A DNA stretch of 27,019 nt. Origin: Candidatus Njordarchaeum guaymasense (lineage in GTDB: Archaea; Asgardarchaeota; Njordarchaeia; Njordarchaeales; Njordarchaeaceae). The notes under the pieces are model-generated. The model made no database searches. It saw only the letters and a list, made by a program, of their open reading frames with translations, and had not been told where the DNA came from. Location: positions 1 to 27,019 of the forward strand of contig JAUQYT010000100.1 in the NCBI GenBank assembly GCA_030587605.1, in the 5' to 3' direction. Shown in pieces: positions 15,833 through 23,816 of this stretch. Position 1 is the first letter of the stretch; every line of letters starts with the position of its first letter. The translations under genes were made by a program, and so were the position numbers.

Positions 15833-16999
15833 TTGGAGGAACAAGGGATCCCTGCCGAGAGAATCCTAAAGGAACTCGAGGATCGCACCGAACATGACTT
15901 CTCATACGATTCTGGTCGAATACTTGGATCAATGATTTCGAAGCCACACAAGTTCGCCGTAGAAGTCTACTCAAAGTACATCGAGAAAAACCTTGGAGAC
16001 CCGGGCCTTTGCCCCGGAGTTGCCACAATAGAGAAAGAAGCCATAAGAATGATAGGATCATTGCTCCACCATCCAAGCGCCTCTGGGAATATTGTCACAG
16101 GAGGAACCGAAGCCAACCTGATAGCGATGGCAGTTGCTCGGAACATGAGGCGTAGTGTAGCCAAACCAACAGTTATACTGCCCAAGTCGGCTCATGTTTC
16201 GTTCGATAAGGCAGGCTGCCTACTTCGTCTTCGCACAGTCAAAGTGGGACTTACCGATTCCTTTCAGACAGATGCCAGTGAACTAAGAAAGTCAATCACC
16301 AGAGATACTGTTGCCATTGTATCTGTGGCTGGGACAACAGCGCTTGGTGTCGTTGATCCAATAAAGGAGATATCCGAGATAGCAGAAGAGAATCACACGT
16401 ATCTGCATATTGACGCAGCCTTCGGGGGTTTCGTTCTCCCCTTTCTAAGGGAGCTCGGATACAAAGCGCCGGAGTTCGACTTCGAACTCAAAGGTGTTTC
16501 TTCGATAACAGCCGATCCACACAAAATGGGTCTATGTCCGATTCCTTCGGGAGGAATACTTTTCAGAAAACGGAACTACATCAAGTTCAATGCCGTGAAG
16601 GTTCCATACTTAGCTGGAGGGATAGCAACCCAGGGAACAATTGTCAGCACACGTAGTGGGGCATCTGCATGTGGTGTCTGGGCTCTAATGAAACACTTGG
16701 GTCGTGAAGGGTTTAGAAGCGTCGTCAAACACTGCATGGAGCTTACGCATTATCTTGCGGGAGAGATTGAACGTTTGGACGGGGTTGAACTTGCAGTCCC
16801 GCCCACAGTCAACATAATAGGAGTCAAGTCAAAGAAGTACTCCATCCGCTCTATCTGGAAAAGACTCAGGGAAAGAAGATGGGCTGTTGGCGGACTTAAG
16901 GGATCACTCCGCATAGTAATATTGCCACACATTCAGCGCGAGCATGTCGATGCATTTCTTGAGGATCTGAAACTAGTTCTTAAAGAGTTAGGGAAATAG
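15833..16999 (+). CDS. mfnA: MfnA-type L-aspartate/L-tyrosine decarboxylase
   Basis: A PLP-dependent group II decarboxylase close to archaeal MfnA. MfnA makes tyramine for methanofuran in methanogens and beta-alanine from aspartate for CoA in other archaea. The context here (pantoate kinase, phosphopantothenate synthetase, PanE) favours the aspartate/beta-alanine role. The PLP lysine is K231 in DPHKMG and the cofactor aspartate is D194 in HIDAAFGG; the substrate/PLP segment is TGGTEANL. TTG 15833 is chosen over the in-frame GTG 15812 because GAGGAGG ends eight bases before it and the product, at 388 residues, then begins MEEQGIP like relatives. Substrate preference cannot be told from sequence. 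Confidence 0.92.
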   Translation: MEEQGIPAERILKELEDRTEHDFSYDSGRILGSMISKPHKFAVEVYSKYIEKNLGDPGLCPGVATIEKEAIRMIGSLLHHPSASGNIVTGGTEANLIAMAVARNMRRSVAKPTVILPKSAHVSFDKAGCLLRLRTVKVGLTDSFQTDASELRKSITRDTVAIVSVAGTTALGVVDPIKEISEIAEENHTYLHIDAAFGGFVLPFLRELGYKAPEFDFELKGVSSITADPHKMGLCPIPSGGILFRKRNYIKFNAVKVPYLAGGIATQGTIVSTRSGASACGVWALMKHLGREGFRSVVKHCMELTHYLAGEIERLDGVELAVPPTVNIIGVKSKKYSIRSIWKRLRERRWAVGGLKGSLRIVILPHIQREHVDAFLEDLKLVLKELGK

Positions 17000-17028
17000 A
17001 GCATGATTCCCCAGATTGGGCACATGCT
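17000..17028. terminator. Hairpin between convergent genes
   Basis: AGCATG at 17000-17005 pairs with CATGCT at 17023-17028, with an inner CCC/GGG pairing. It lies in the 58-bp gap between the ends of the decarboxylase and the metallo-hydrolase genes. A run of five T follows on the plus strand at 17047-17051. It is a modest candidate for a terminator serving one or both genes. Confidence 0.35.
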
Positions 17029-17057
17029 TCAAGTTGCGCCATATAGTTTTTGGATCG

Positions 17058-17726
17058 CTACACGAACATTTCCACGTATTTGGATGCAAGCTTGATATGT
17101 TCGCTACCGTTATCCAAAACGGGATTCATGTGCCCAGGGAACAGGTGCTTCACATCCAAGGTTGCAAGCATCTTTATTGACTTTATCAGGGCTTCTGGGT
17201 CGCCTGTCGGGAAATCAACTCTCCCGAAGCTTCCATCAGCAAACACTGTGTCCCCGGAGAAGAGCATACTATTCTCCTCGTCGAGTAGGCAGATGCTACC
17301 CGCAGTATGTCCCGGAGTATTTATGACCTTCAGTCTCCTCCCACAAATCTCTATCGTTTCCCCGTTTTTGAGTTTAACGTCAACTTTTGTTGGAGGGAAA
17401 CTCAGTCCCATCATAGTTGATAAGATAACCGCGCCCTTTCCGGTCTCAATGTACGGAGCTTCCTCTCCATACACATAGACTTCTGGTGAACAATCCTTCA
17501 CGATCTTGGGGAGTCCACCTGAGTGATCTATGTGGACGTGGGTGAGAATGACTTTTCTAATGTTTTCTCTTTTTGACCCAAGCGACTCAACAAGTCTATA
17601 GATACCTGAGACGAAGAGTCCTGTACCAGTGTCGATTAAGGCCGCGTCATTTCCTTTGTTCAAAACATAGACGTTAGCGTCGAACCCGGTTCCTTGGACT
17701 AAGTATACCCCTTCAACTAATCGCAA
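17058..17726 (-). CDS. Metallo-beta-lactamase-fold hydrolase
   Basis: A glyoxalase II-like MBL-fold hydrolase. The zinc motif THVHIDH gives H63, H65, D67 and H68 in the 222-residue form. Later ligands are in TPGHTAGS, SGDTVF and FPGHMNP. It probably hydrolyses a thioester or a related ester in the cytosol; the substrate is unknown. Starts are ambiguous: GTG 17789 (243 residues), ATG 17747 and TTG 17726. I choose TTG 17726 because GGAGG lies nine bases before it and the product then begins MRLVEGVYLV, as relatives do. An AT-rich box at 17840-17850 is a promoter candidate. Confidence 0.88.
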   Translation of the reverse strand: MRLVEGVYLVQGTGFDANVYVLNKGNDAALIDTGTGLFVSGIYRLVESLGSKRENIRKVILTHVHIDHSGGLPKIVKDCSPEVYVYGEEAPYIETGKGAVILSTMMGLSFPPTKVDVKLKNGETIEICGRRLKVINTPGHTAGSICLLDEENSMLFSGDTVFADGSFGRVDFPTGDPEALIKSIKMLATLDVKHLFPGHMNPVLDNGSEHIKLASKYVEMFV

Positions 17727-17837
17727 AGTTAGGTGCCTCCGATTCATCAGTCCTAACACAGAACGTAGTGTGCGCCAGTTGATCCACACGTGAGGTTGCG
17801 AAGTAATAGGATGACTCAGTGCCGAAGTAATGAATAA

Positions 17838-17897
17838 TAGATATATTAATTTAGGTAGTGAATCAAAGAACTTACAGAGCTAGGGTTCTAATATAGC
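17838..17897. promoter_or_regulatory. Divergent promoter region
   Basis: GATATATTAATTT (about 17840-17852) reads as a TATA-like box on both strands and could serve both the minus-strand MBL gene and the plus-strand roadblock-like gene. A second plus-strand box, CTAATATAGC at 17888-17897, would give a nearly leaderless transcript for the ATG at 17919. Which one is used cannot be decided by eye. Confidence 0.4.
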
Positions 17898-17918
17898 TTT
17901 GTTTGGAGTGAATTTGTC

Positions 17919-18251
17919 ATGCCAAAGAAGGAGCCTTTTGTTGAGTCTTTAGAGCGAGATCTTACAAAGTTAAAGAACTCCTCGAGGTCAGAAGGAGTCT
18001 TCATAATATCGAAGGAAGGCTTGCCAATAGTTAGCGTCGGGCCTCAAGGCGAAGATGCTCTCGAGATAATCGGGCCGATCTCGTCCTCACTTGTTCAAGT
18101 GCTCGATGACAAGAGAAGGAAACTATTCTGTTACTACTTGGGCGAAGGAGTTCTGCTAGCGGCAACATCCGATGAGAATGGGAAATTCAAGAAAGTCGAG
18201 AAATGGGCAATGAAGCATTACAAGGAGATTTATGAAAAATTCCTGAAATAG
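17919..18251 (+). CDS. Roadblock/LC7-like small protein
   Basis: A 110-residue protein whose core (residues 25-85: GVFIISKEGLPIVSVG, a helix, then RRKLFCYYLGEGVLLAATS) has the strand-helix-strand pattern of Roadblock/LC7 or profilin-like regulatory domains. In archaea and bacteria these usually bind small GTPases or serve as dimeric scaffolds. No GTPase gene is in the window. Helices flank the core on both sides. The ATG has TGGAGTG eight bases upstream. The domain call is from pattern only and moderate in strength. Confidence 0.55.
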   Translation: MPKKEPFVESLERDLTKLKNSSRSEGVFIISKEGLPIVSVGPQGEDALEIIGPISSSLVQVLDDKRRKLFCYYLGEGVLLAATSDENGKFKKVEKWAMKHYKEIYEKFLK

Positions 18252-18327
18252 AGACTACAAGATCGGCACAGACAGAAAAAGGGTATGTGAAGAAAAGCTT
18301 CCTCATAATCGAGGGGATGATTAATTC

Positions 18328-18717
18328 GTGGGCGAACAGACCGCCGTTGAAGACATAATAGAGGCGCCAGTTGAGATGATCCTTCAGGCCGCTAGGGAGG
18401 TTCTTGGAGGAGATCCAAAAGAAAAGAAATCAAAGGACGGTTCGGTCACTCTTACCAAGAACGTGTCCCAGTGCCCACCTCAGATCAAGATTATCCCTAC
18501 CAACAAGAACAAGTTCCGCATAGTGTCAACGTCTTTGTGCAACATTAAGGACTGTGACTATTGGCAGCGATGTGCGGATCTCGACAGCGGGAACATGCAG
18601 GAGCTCAAAGAAGCGGTCGCTAAACTTCAAGGGAAGATAGTGCCGCGTGGAGAGAAAAGATGGGCCATGAGAGGAGACAAAGGCCGCCACGTGGTTGAAG
18701 ATGCCTTGCGGAAGTAG
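18328..18717 (+). CDS. Four-cysteine protein of unknown function
   Basis: A 129-residue protein starting at GTG 18328, with GAGGGG upstream. I do not recognise it. Four cysteines are at 49 (SQCPP), 71 (SLCNIKDC), 76 and 82 (WQRC), a spacing that could hold zinc or an iron-sulfur cluster. The N-terminal 30 residues are helical (EDIIEAPVEMILQAAREVLGG), the middle is a beta-rich segment with KDGSVTLTK, and the end is basic. It lies 76 bp after the roadblock-like gene on the same strand and may share its transcript. Confidence 0.65.
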   Translation: MGEQTAVEDIIEAPVEMILQAAREVLGGDPKEKKSKDGSVTLTKNVSQCPPQIKIIPTNKNKFRIVSTSLCNIKDCDYWQRCADLDSGNMQELKEAVAKLQGKIVPRGEKRWAMRGDKGRHVVEDALRK

Positions 18718-18776
18718 ACTGAAGGGAACTCGGAGAATCTGGATTTACCGAATAGCATTGAAGTTGTGATTGCAGA

Positions 18777-19508
18777 ATGGAACGCCACATGGATAAGCTG
18801 ACGTACGTCGAAGTTAAGGAGATAATTGAGAAGGGGATAGACACAATAGTTATTCCAATCGGAACAATGGAAGCGCACGGACCACATCTCCCATTATCTA
18901 CTGATGTCCTGATTCCCGTCAGCCTGGCGGAAAGGATAGCAGACGCTGTGGACGGATTGATTGCTCCCCCAGTTTACTATGGTGTGACACGCACTTTGTT
19001 GGCCTACTCGGGCTCACTGATGATCCCTTCTGAAGTGTTCAAAGAATATGTTAAGGCCATACTGATAAGTTTCGCAAGACACGGCTTCAAGAAGGCTATC
19101 GTCATAAACGGTCACGGTGGACACTTAGATGAGTTAAAGGAAATTGCCATCGAAGTGTGGACCAAGTCTCAACTTAAGACTGTTATGTTTCACTGGTGGA
19201 TCGCACTAGAAGAATTCACAAAGGATTTCTTTAAGGAGCAGGGTGGGCACGCTGCTGTTGACGAAACGGCCATGATAATGGCGATTGACGAGAGTCTGGT
19301 AAAAAAAGAACTGTACTCAGAAGAAGCCTTGGCTACCAACATGCAAGGCGTTGATGTTTATCCCTTTCATGGACCAGTAATCCTGTATAAGAAGGGTGAA
19401 GGGTTACCAACATTCAATGCGGAGAAAGCAACTGAGTACATTGAAGGAGTTGCGAGGAAAGCCACAGAAATAATTAAAGAGATTGTAGCCAAATGGGACA
19501 GGATGTGA
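18777..19508 (+). CDS. Creatininase-family amidohydrolase (ArfB candidate)
   Basis: A 243-residue member of the creatininase fold. Metal-site motifs are GTMEAHGPHLPLSTD (E32, H34, D43 region), INGHGGH near 110-116 and the GGHA/DETAM segment. In archaea the best characterised member is ArfB, the formamide hydrolase acting on the product of GTP cyclohydrolase III or MptA-independent IIa on the way to riboflavin and F420; bacterial members act on creatinine or mycofactocin. No flavin or F420 genes are adjacent, so ArfB is only a candidate. ATG 18777 and ATG 18789 are both possible starts. It converges on the PfkB gene, with a 35-bp gap. Confidence 0.85.
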   Translation: MERHMDKLTYVEVKEIIEKGIDTIVIPIGTMEAHGPHLPLSTDVLIPVSLAERIADAVDGLIAPPVYYGVTRTLLAYSGSLMIPSEVFKEYVKAILISFARHGFKKAIVINGHGGHLDELKEIAIEVWTKSQLKTVMFHWWIALEEFTKDFFKEQGGHAAVDETAMIMAIDESLVKKELYSEEALATNMQGVDVYPFHGPVILYKKGEGLPTFNAEKATEYIEGVARKATEIIKEIVAKWDRM

Positions 19509-19543
19509 TGTCGAGTTACAAACAGGTTGCTCCGACTTTTGCC

Positions 19544-20524
19544 TTAGTGAGGCTTCCTGTGAGATAGACTAAGTGGTTTCCTGAATGTATCCTCGTATCT
19601 TTGTTTGACTTCTTCTATTGTAAAAGTGTGATCCTGGGGACCTTCTCCTTCAACTACGAATGAACCAACTACAGCTCCGAGTTTGGCGGAATCTTCAAGG
19701 GAAAGCGAATTGAGTAATCCCGCTATTAACCCAGCGCGGTAGCCATCCCCCGCCCCGGTGGGGTCGCGGAACACTCTGGGCTTTGCTATGGGTATTTGCT
19801 TCACTTGACCCTTACCGTAGAGTCTCGATCCTCTTGCCCCTTCGGTAACAATTATGTTTGGAACTTTTGTCAAAAGTTTCTCGATCGATAGGTTTAGCTT
19901 TGCTGTTATCATCTCGATTTCATGAGAATTCGCTATGAGCAACTCGGAGACAGGAATTATATCCATCAGTTGCTCTGGAGCGAATGCGGGAACAACTTGC
20001 CCGGGATCGAATATGAATGGTATACCCAGCTCGGTGAGCTCCTGTGAGTAGCTTACAAAGGCATCTACGGGATTAGGTGCCAGTATGGCGATCTTGACCT
20101 TGTCAATGATGTCCCGAATTGCCTCTTCCACTGATATCTTGCCTGCATGCTCAAGGGCACCGGGATGGAATATTGTGAGTTGGTTTTTCGTCGCGTCATT
20201 GATTATATAGGCAGCCGCCGTGCGCTCCTCAGGATTTCCGATCAACCTTAGATCGACACCTGTTCTTTTCAGGTGCTCGTCATATTTCATTGCCACGAGG
20301 TCGTCACCGGCAGAAGAAACAGCGATCGCTTTCTGTCCTAGAAGGGCGAGGTTGTATGATATGTTTCCGGCAGTTCCACCGAATCTGACTCTTACACTAC
20401 TTACGTTGAATGAACCAGTCAGATTGTGATCGGCATCCGGAAGAATAACGTCTTTGAATCGCCCGTCAAACTTCATGATATAGTCAAAGGCTATCGAGCC
20501 AAGAATCAACGCCGCGTTCTCCAT
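19544..20524 (-). CDS. PfkB-family carbohydrate/nucleoside kinase
   Basis: A 326-residue ribokinase-superfamily kinase. The N-terminal signature FGGTAGN is at 48-54, where Asn is usually a substrate contact. The C-terminal anion-hole signature DPTGAGDG is at 254-261, with D260 as catalytic base. Archaeal members phosphorylate sugars or nucleosides (adenosine, cytidine, inosine-guanosine); the length and open reading fit that group but do not choose between them. ATG 20524 is the start. It may be cotranscribed with the HAD and SIS genes, which lie upstream on the same strand, though the 143-bp gap is long enough for its own promoter. Confidence 0.9.
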   Translation of the reverse strand: MENAALILGSIAFDYIMKFDGRFKDVILPDADHNLTGSFNVSSVRVRFGGTAGNISYNLALLGQKAIAVSSAGDDLVAMKYDEHLKRTGVDLRLIGNPEERTAAAYIINDATKNQLTIFHPGALEHAGKISVEEAIRDIIDKVKIAILAPNPVDAFVSYSQELTELGIPFIFDPGQVVPAFAPEQLMDIIPVSELLIANSHEIEMITAKLNLSIEKLLTKVPNIIVTEGARGSRLYGKGQVKQIPIAKPRVFRDPTGAGDGYRAGLIAGLLNSLSLEDSAKLGAVVGSFVVEGEGPQDHTFTIEEVKQRYEDTFRKPLSLSHRKPH

Positions 20525-20667
20525 GCTTTACACCGTCCAGAAAATGCAGCAAATACTCGACAAAATGTTCCTCAAGTAGAATTTATGGATCAAGTACAAC
20601 TGATAGCTCGTCACTGCTGTCCTGGTGGCGAAGGATGAGATACCCCACTTTGCCTGTCTTACCAGAA

Positions 20668-21372
20668 CTATTCCTCTTTTCCTTCTTTCCTTTCTACCTG
20701 TTCTATTACCTGGAATATTTCCGAGAGCTTCTTTATCTCAAACTTAGGGATACAGTCAGATGTGGAAGGCTCCTCTGTTCGAAGCTCTCCTCTCCTCATC
20801 CTGACTGATACGACTCCAGATTGATTTGCTGCCTTTATCTCCTTTTGTGTTCTTGCACCAACGAAGATGGTTTCTTCAGGCTTAGAGTTTAGAAGCTTCA
20901 AAATCTCCTTGAAGTCCTCAGGAAGCAGCTTGTCTCCCACGTTCACCGTGACCTGGTGAAATAGGTGTTGGAGCCCGAGTCTTACAAGCTTCTCCCATTC
21001 CTTCACCGGCTTACCGTATGAGACTACACCAATGCAGTATTTCTTGTCGCGGAGAGAGAGCAACGCTGGAACGGTTTCAGGGAATGGCCTAAGGAAGGCA
21101 AATTTCGTGTCATGGTAGGCTGCTATAGCAGCAGCTACGACTCTGTCTGTTCGCTTCACCCCAAGTCTCTCAAGCGCGACGTCAAAGTGCCTATCGAAAT
21201 TGTCACCATGCGCAGCTACAGCACTCTTCAAGGCGTTAAAAGTACTCTCAAAATCGGTCGGAACTCCCGCTTCCAGCATGGCCTTGACAGCATTGATTCT
21301 CGCCATGTAAAGCTGGAGCGAAGCGTCATATAGAGTGTCATTAATTCCGAATAGCAGGCTTTTGACTTTCAA
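20668..21372 (-). CDS. HAD-superfamily protein lacking catalytic aspartates
   Basis: A 234-residue HAD-fold protein with the C1 cap expected of phosphatases. Motif I, normally DxDxT, reads FGINDT: the nucleophile Asp is Gly (residue 9) and the acid/base Asp is Asn (residue 11). Motif II Ser is kept (VVSYG, S118) and a motif III Lys is plausible (K148). Motif IV reads VGARTQKEI, so its first Asp is Ala (173) and the second is Glu. The phosphatase reaction should be lost, so a binding or regulatory role is likely. The start is TTG 21372, two bases after the SIS stop, with GGTGAGG eight bases before it, so the two genes are translationally coupled. Confidence 0.85.
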   Translation of the reverse strand: MKVKSLLFGINDTLYDASLQLYMARINAVKAMLEAGVPTDFESTFNALKSAVAAHGDNFDRHFDVALERLGVKRTDRVVAAAIAAYHDTKFAFLRPFPETVPALLSLRDKKYCIGVVSYGKPVKEWEKLVRLGLQHLFHQVTVNVGDKLLPEDFKEILKLLNSKPEETIFVGARTQKEIKAANQSGVVSVRMRRGELRTEEPSTSDCIPKFEIKKLSEIFQVIEQVERKEGKEE

Positions 21373-21374
21373 GT

Positions 21375-22490
21375 CTAGAACCTCACCACCTTACTCAACT
21401 TCTCGGGCTTATCAGGGTCGAGACCTTTCTTAACGGCTATATGAAAGGCGAATAGCTGAATAGGTACAATATAGACTATTGGAGAGAAAATCTCATCAAC
21501 CTTTCTTTCAACATCGATGCAATGAAAGTACTCCTCACCCATCCTCTTTTCATCTGCGTAGCATGTCACCAAGATGATGTCCGCGCCGAGCATCTTGAAG
21601 TTGTCCATAATCCTGAGCGACTCTTCCCTTCCCTCTGATTGGGGCATGAAAACTATGATTGGGGTCCCCTCGCTGATCAGCTGCATTGGTCCGTGGATGA
21701 ATTCCCTTGTCGCGAAACCTTCAGCAAAGATTTCAGCAGACTCCTTGAGTTTGAGAGCTCCCTCAAGGGATGTTGCATAGTTTGGCCCACTACCCAACAG
21801 GAAAACAAAGTTGCTTGACTTCAACTTCTCAGCGAGTCTTTTCACATTGGACTCGGAAAGCGAAATCGTTTCCTGAACGTGGCTTGGAACTTCCATTATT
21901 GTCTTCTTGAGCTTCGACAGTGTCTCTTCATCAGACATGGTCTGCTTCTCTGCGGACGCTAAAGCTATAGTATACATCGCGGCAAGTTGAGAAGTGTAGG
22001 TTTTGGTCGCAGTCACTGCCTTCTCTTCACCCGCGTAGGTGTGGACAGTCAGGTGTGCGAGCCTAGTGAGCGAACTCCCTGGGGTGTTAGTTATTGCGAC
22101 CACTACTGAACCATTGTCCCGGGCAGCTGTTGCAGCGCTCAAAACATCTGCGCTTTCACCGGATTGGGAGACTGCGAAAACCAAAGACTTCTTACCCGCA
22201 GAGTGAGGAACCCAGTACTTGAACTCAGAGGACGGGATAACTGATGTGAAGGTTTTCGTGATAGTTGCCATCGCATATTGACCAGCAAGTCCTGCATGAT
22301 AGCTCGTCCCACTGCCTGTCACATAGACTAAATCAAAGTTTTTCAGTGGGTAAAGCTCTGCGAGTTTTGTGGCTTCTGCTGCGCTCTTCTCCAAGGTCCT
22401 CTTGATTGCTTCTGGTTGCTCACGGATCTCCCTCAGCATAAGGTGGGAGGAGCTATCTTTCCCGCTCATGACCCAGAATCCCGCTCGCAT
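21375..22490 (-). CDS. GlmS-isomerase-like double-SIS protein (GlcN6P deaminase/isomerase type)
   Basis: A 371-residue protein with two SIS domains and no glutaminase domain. The first has GSGTSYHAG and SQSGESAD; the second has GSGPNYATSLEGALKLKE and EFIHGPMQ, as in the isomerase half of GlmS. The end DKPEKLSKVVRF also matches GlmS. Proteins of this type in Thermococcales act as glucosamine-6-phosphate deaminase (GlmD). Fructosamine deglycase or a stand-alone synthase are other options. Start ATG 22490; ATG 22469 (MSGKDSS) is equally plausible. It is divergent from a PIG-L deacetylase, which fits N-acetylglucosamine breakdown or synthesis. Confidence 0.9.
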   Translation of the reverse strand: MRAGFWVMSGKDSSSHLMLREIREQPEAIKRTLEKSAAEATKLAELYPLKNFDLVYVTGSGTSYHAGLAGQYAMATITKTFTSVIPSSEFKYWVPHSAGKKSLVFAVSQSGESADVLSAATAARDNGSVVVAITNTPGSSLTRLAHLTVHTYAGEEKAVTATKTYTSQLAAMYTIALASAEKQTMSDEETLSKLKKTIMEVPSHVQETISLSESNVKRLAEKLKSSNFVFLLGSGPNYATSLEGALKLKESAEIFAEGFATREFIHGPMQLISEGTPIIVFMPQSEGREESLRIMDNFKMLGADIILVTCYADEKRMGEEYFHCIDVERKVDEIFSPIVYIVPIQLFAFHIAVKKGLDPDKPEKLSKVVRF

Positions 22491-22540
22491 CTCGAATAGT
22501 TAAGGTAATTAGGCATTGAACATCTATTCCTTTTTCGAGA

Positions 22541-22572
22541 TACATAAATCTGGAAGACTAACCTTAATAACG
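22541..22572. promoter_or_regulatory. Back-to-back promoters of the SIS and PIG-L genes
   Basis: A minus-strand box (GATTTATGTA, at 22541-22550) and a plus-strand box (ACCTTAATAACG, 22561-22572) are about 20 bp apart. They lead to the SIS gene and the PIG-L gene. At this distance two transcription complexes would hinder each other, so the pair may be co-controlled or exclusive. Confidence 0.4.
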
Positions 22573-22601
22573 ATTTGGATTCGAGGAGGCACTGCGAACA
22601 T

Positions 22602-23282
22602 ATGGGCTCCTTGTTGGTTTTTGGTGCGCATCCTGACGATGAAGTTGTGGGTGTCGGCGGTACCATCGCCAAACTCACCAAGGTTGGCCACGATGTCTTC
22701 GTGGTTATTTTCACGAAGGGTGAGGAAGGCTACGCCGATAGAAAGCTCAAGGACACTATAGCCGAGGTACGCAAAAAGGAAATTGAGAAAGTGCGCCGCA
22801 TCCTTGGCGTAAAGAAGTACGAACTGCTTGGGAGACCGGATATGGGACTGAAGAACGATAAGGAAACATTCAAAGAGACTATTCGAATGATTAGAAAGTT
22901 CAAGCCAGAGGCTGTCTTCACGCATCACAAGGTCGATAGACACCGTGACCACATAGCGGCTTCATTTCTAGTTACAGAGGCTTTCTGGCAAGCAGGTGAA
23001 CCCGTTTCGATGGACCTAGGGAACCCTTGGAGACCAAAAGCTCTCTACTACTTCGAGGAGGCTCACCCCTTCAAATTCCCTTCGCATATAGTTGATGTGT
23101 CTGAAACGTTTGAAGCTAAGATTAGCGCAATGAAAACATACTTGTCACAGCTTCCCGTGGTTCCGTTCATCTTGGGTGGGATCGAAGGACAGGCAATTGC
23201 TCGCGGGTCGTTGATCGGGGTGAAGTTTGGTGAAGCGTTCCTTAGGTCGAACGTGACTCCAAGAAAAGAACTTGATCTCTAG
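22602..23282 (+). CDS. PIG-L/LmbE-family zinc N-deacetylase
   Basis: A 226-residue zinc deacetylase. The metal and catalytic motifs are AHPDDE (H10, D13) at the N-terminus and THHKVDRHRDH (107-117) in the middle. The family removes acetyl groups from N-acetylglucosamine in chitin oligomers, GlcNAc-inositols and related conjugates. In archaeal chitin breakdown the deacetylase Dac works with GlmD. ATG 22602 is chosen over the upstream TTG 22575 because AGGAGG lies at 22584-22589 and the product begins at the first strand. It is divergent from the GlmS-like gene. Confidence 0.9.
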   Translation: MGSLLVFGAHPDDEVVGVGGTIAKLTKVGHDVFVVIFTKGEEGYADRKLKDTIAEVRKKEIEKVRRILGVKKYELLGRPDMGLKNDKETFKETIRMIRKFKPEAVFTHHKVDRHRDHIAASFLVTEAFWQAGEPVSMDLGNPWRPKALYYFEEAHPFKFPSHIVDVSETFEAKISAMKTYLSQLPVVPFILGGIEGQAIARGSLIGVKFGEAFLRSNVTPRKELDL

Positions 23283-23308
23283 GCAACAATTCGATAGGAG
23301 GTCGAACG

Positions 23309-23794
23309 ATGGAAAGACCGAGCGGCGCCTGGTTCGTAGAAGAGTACAAGAAGTGGCAAAGAGATAACATTGAAACCATCGTTGCCATGTTGCGCTCATT
23401 GCGAAACCTATACGGCGAGAAAGTTGTCAACGTAGCCTCAGCAGCCTACCAGTCAACAATGCGACAACGATGGAAGAGAATCGGTGAAGAATCAGAGAAG
23501 ACGGACGTCAATGGACTTTTCAACAAACTGTGGGAGAACTCCAAAAGCCTGTTCTCATACGAAGTCACACACAAGGATGAGGTCTCCTTGGAGTTGAAGG
23601 TCGACTCATGTTTCTGGGCTGATGAATTCAGAAGGCTCAATGCTGCTGACATTGGTTATGAACTTTGCTGTATGGCAGATTTCTACATAGTCGAAGGCTT
23701 CAATCCAACGATAAAATACAAGAGAAACAAGACCCTAATGAAGGGAGACGATTACTGCGATCATCATTATGCCGGAACCAGCTTCAAAAAATAG
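23309..23794 (+). CDS. ATC-hydrolase-family protein (L-2-amino-thiazoline-4-carboxylate hydrolase-like)
   Basis: A 161-residue protein I assign to the ATC hydrolase family from its C-terminal pattern: a Cys pair (ELCCMADFY), then NPTIKYKRNKTLMKGDDYCDHHY. Named members open the thiazoline ring of ATC in bacterial conversion to cysteine, but most archaeal members are uncharacterised. ATAGGAGG lies eight bases before ATG 23309. It is 26 bp downstream of the PIG-L gene and just upstream of the GalT start, so the three are probably one operon. The family assignment rests on memory of the pattern. Confidence 0.75.
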   Translation: MERPSGAWFVEEYKKWQRDNIETIVAMLRSLRNLYGEKVVNVASAAYQSTMRQRWKRIGEESEKTDVNGLFNKLWENSKSLFSYEVTHKDEVSLELKVDSCFWADEFRRLNAADIGYELCCMADFYIVEGFNPTIKYKRNKTLMKGDDYCDHHYAGTSFKK

Positions 23795-23816
23795 AAACGC
23801 AAAGGTTTTGGTTTTT

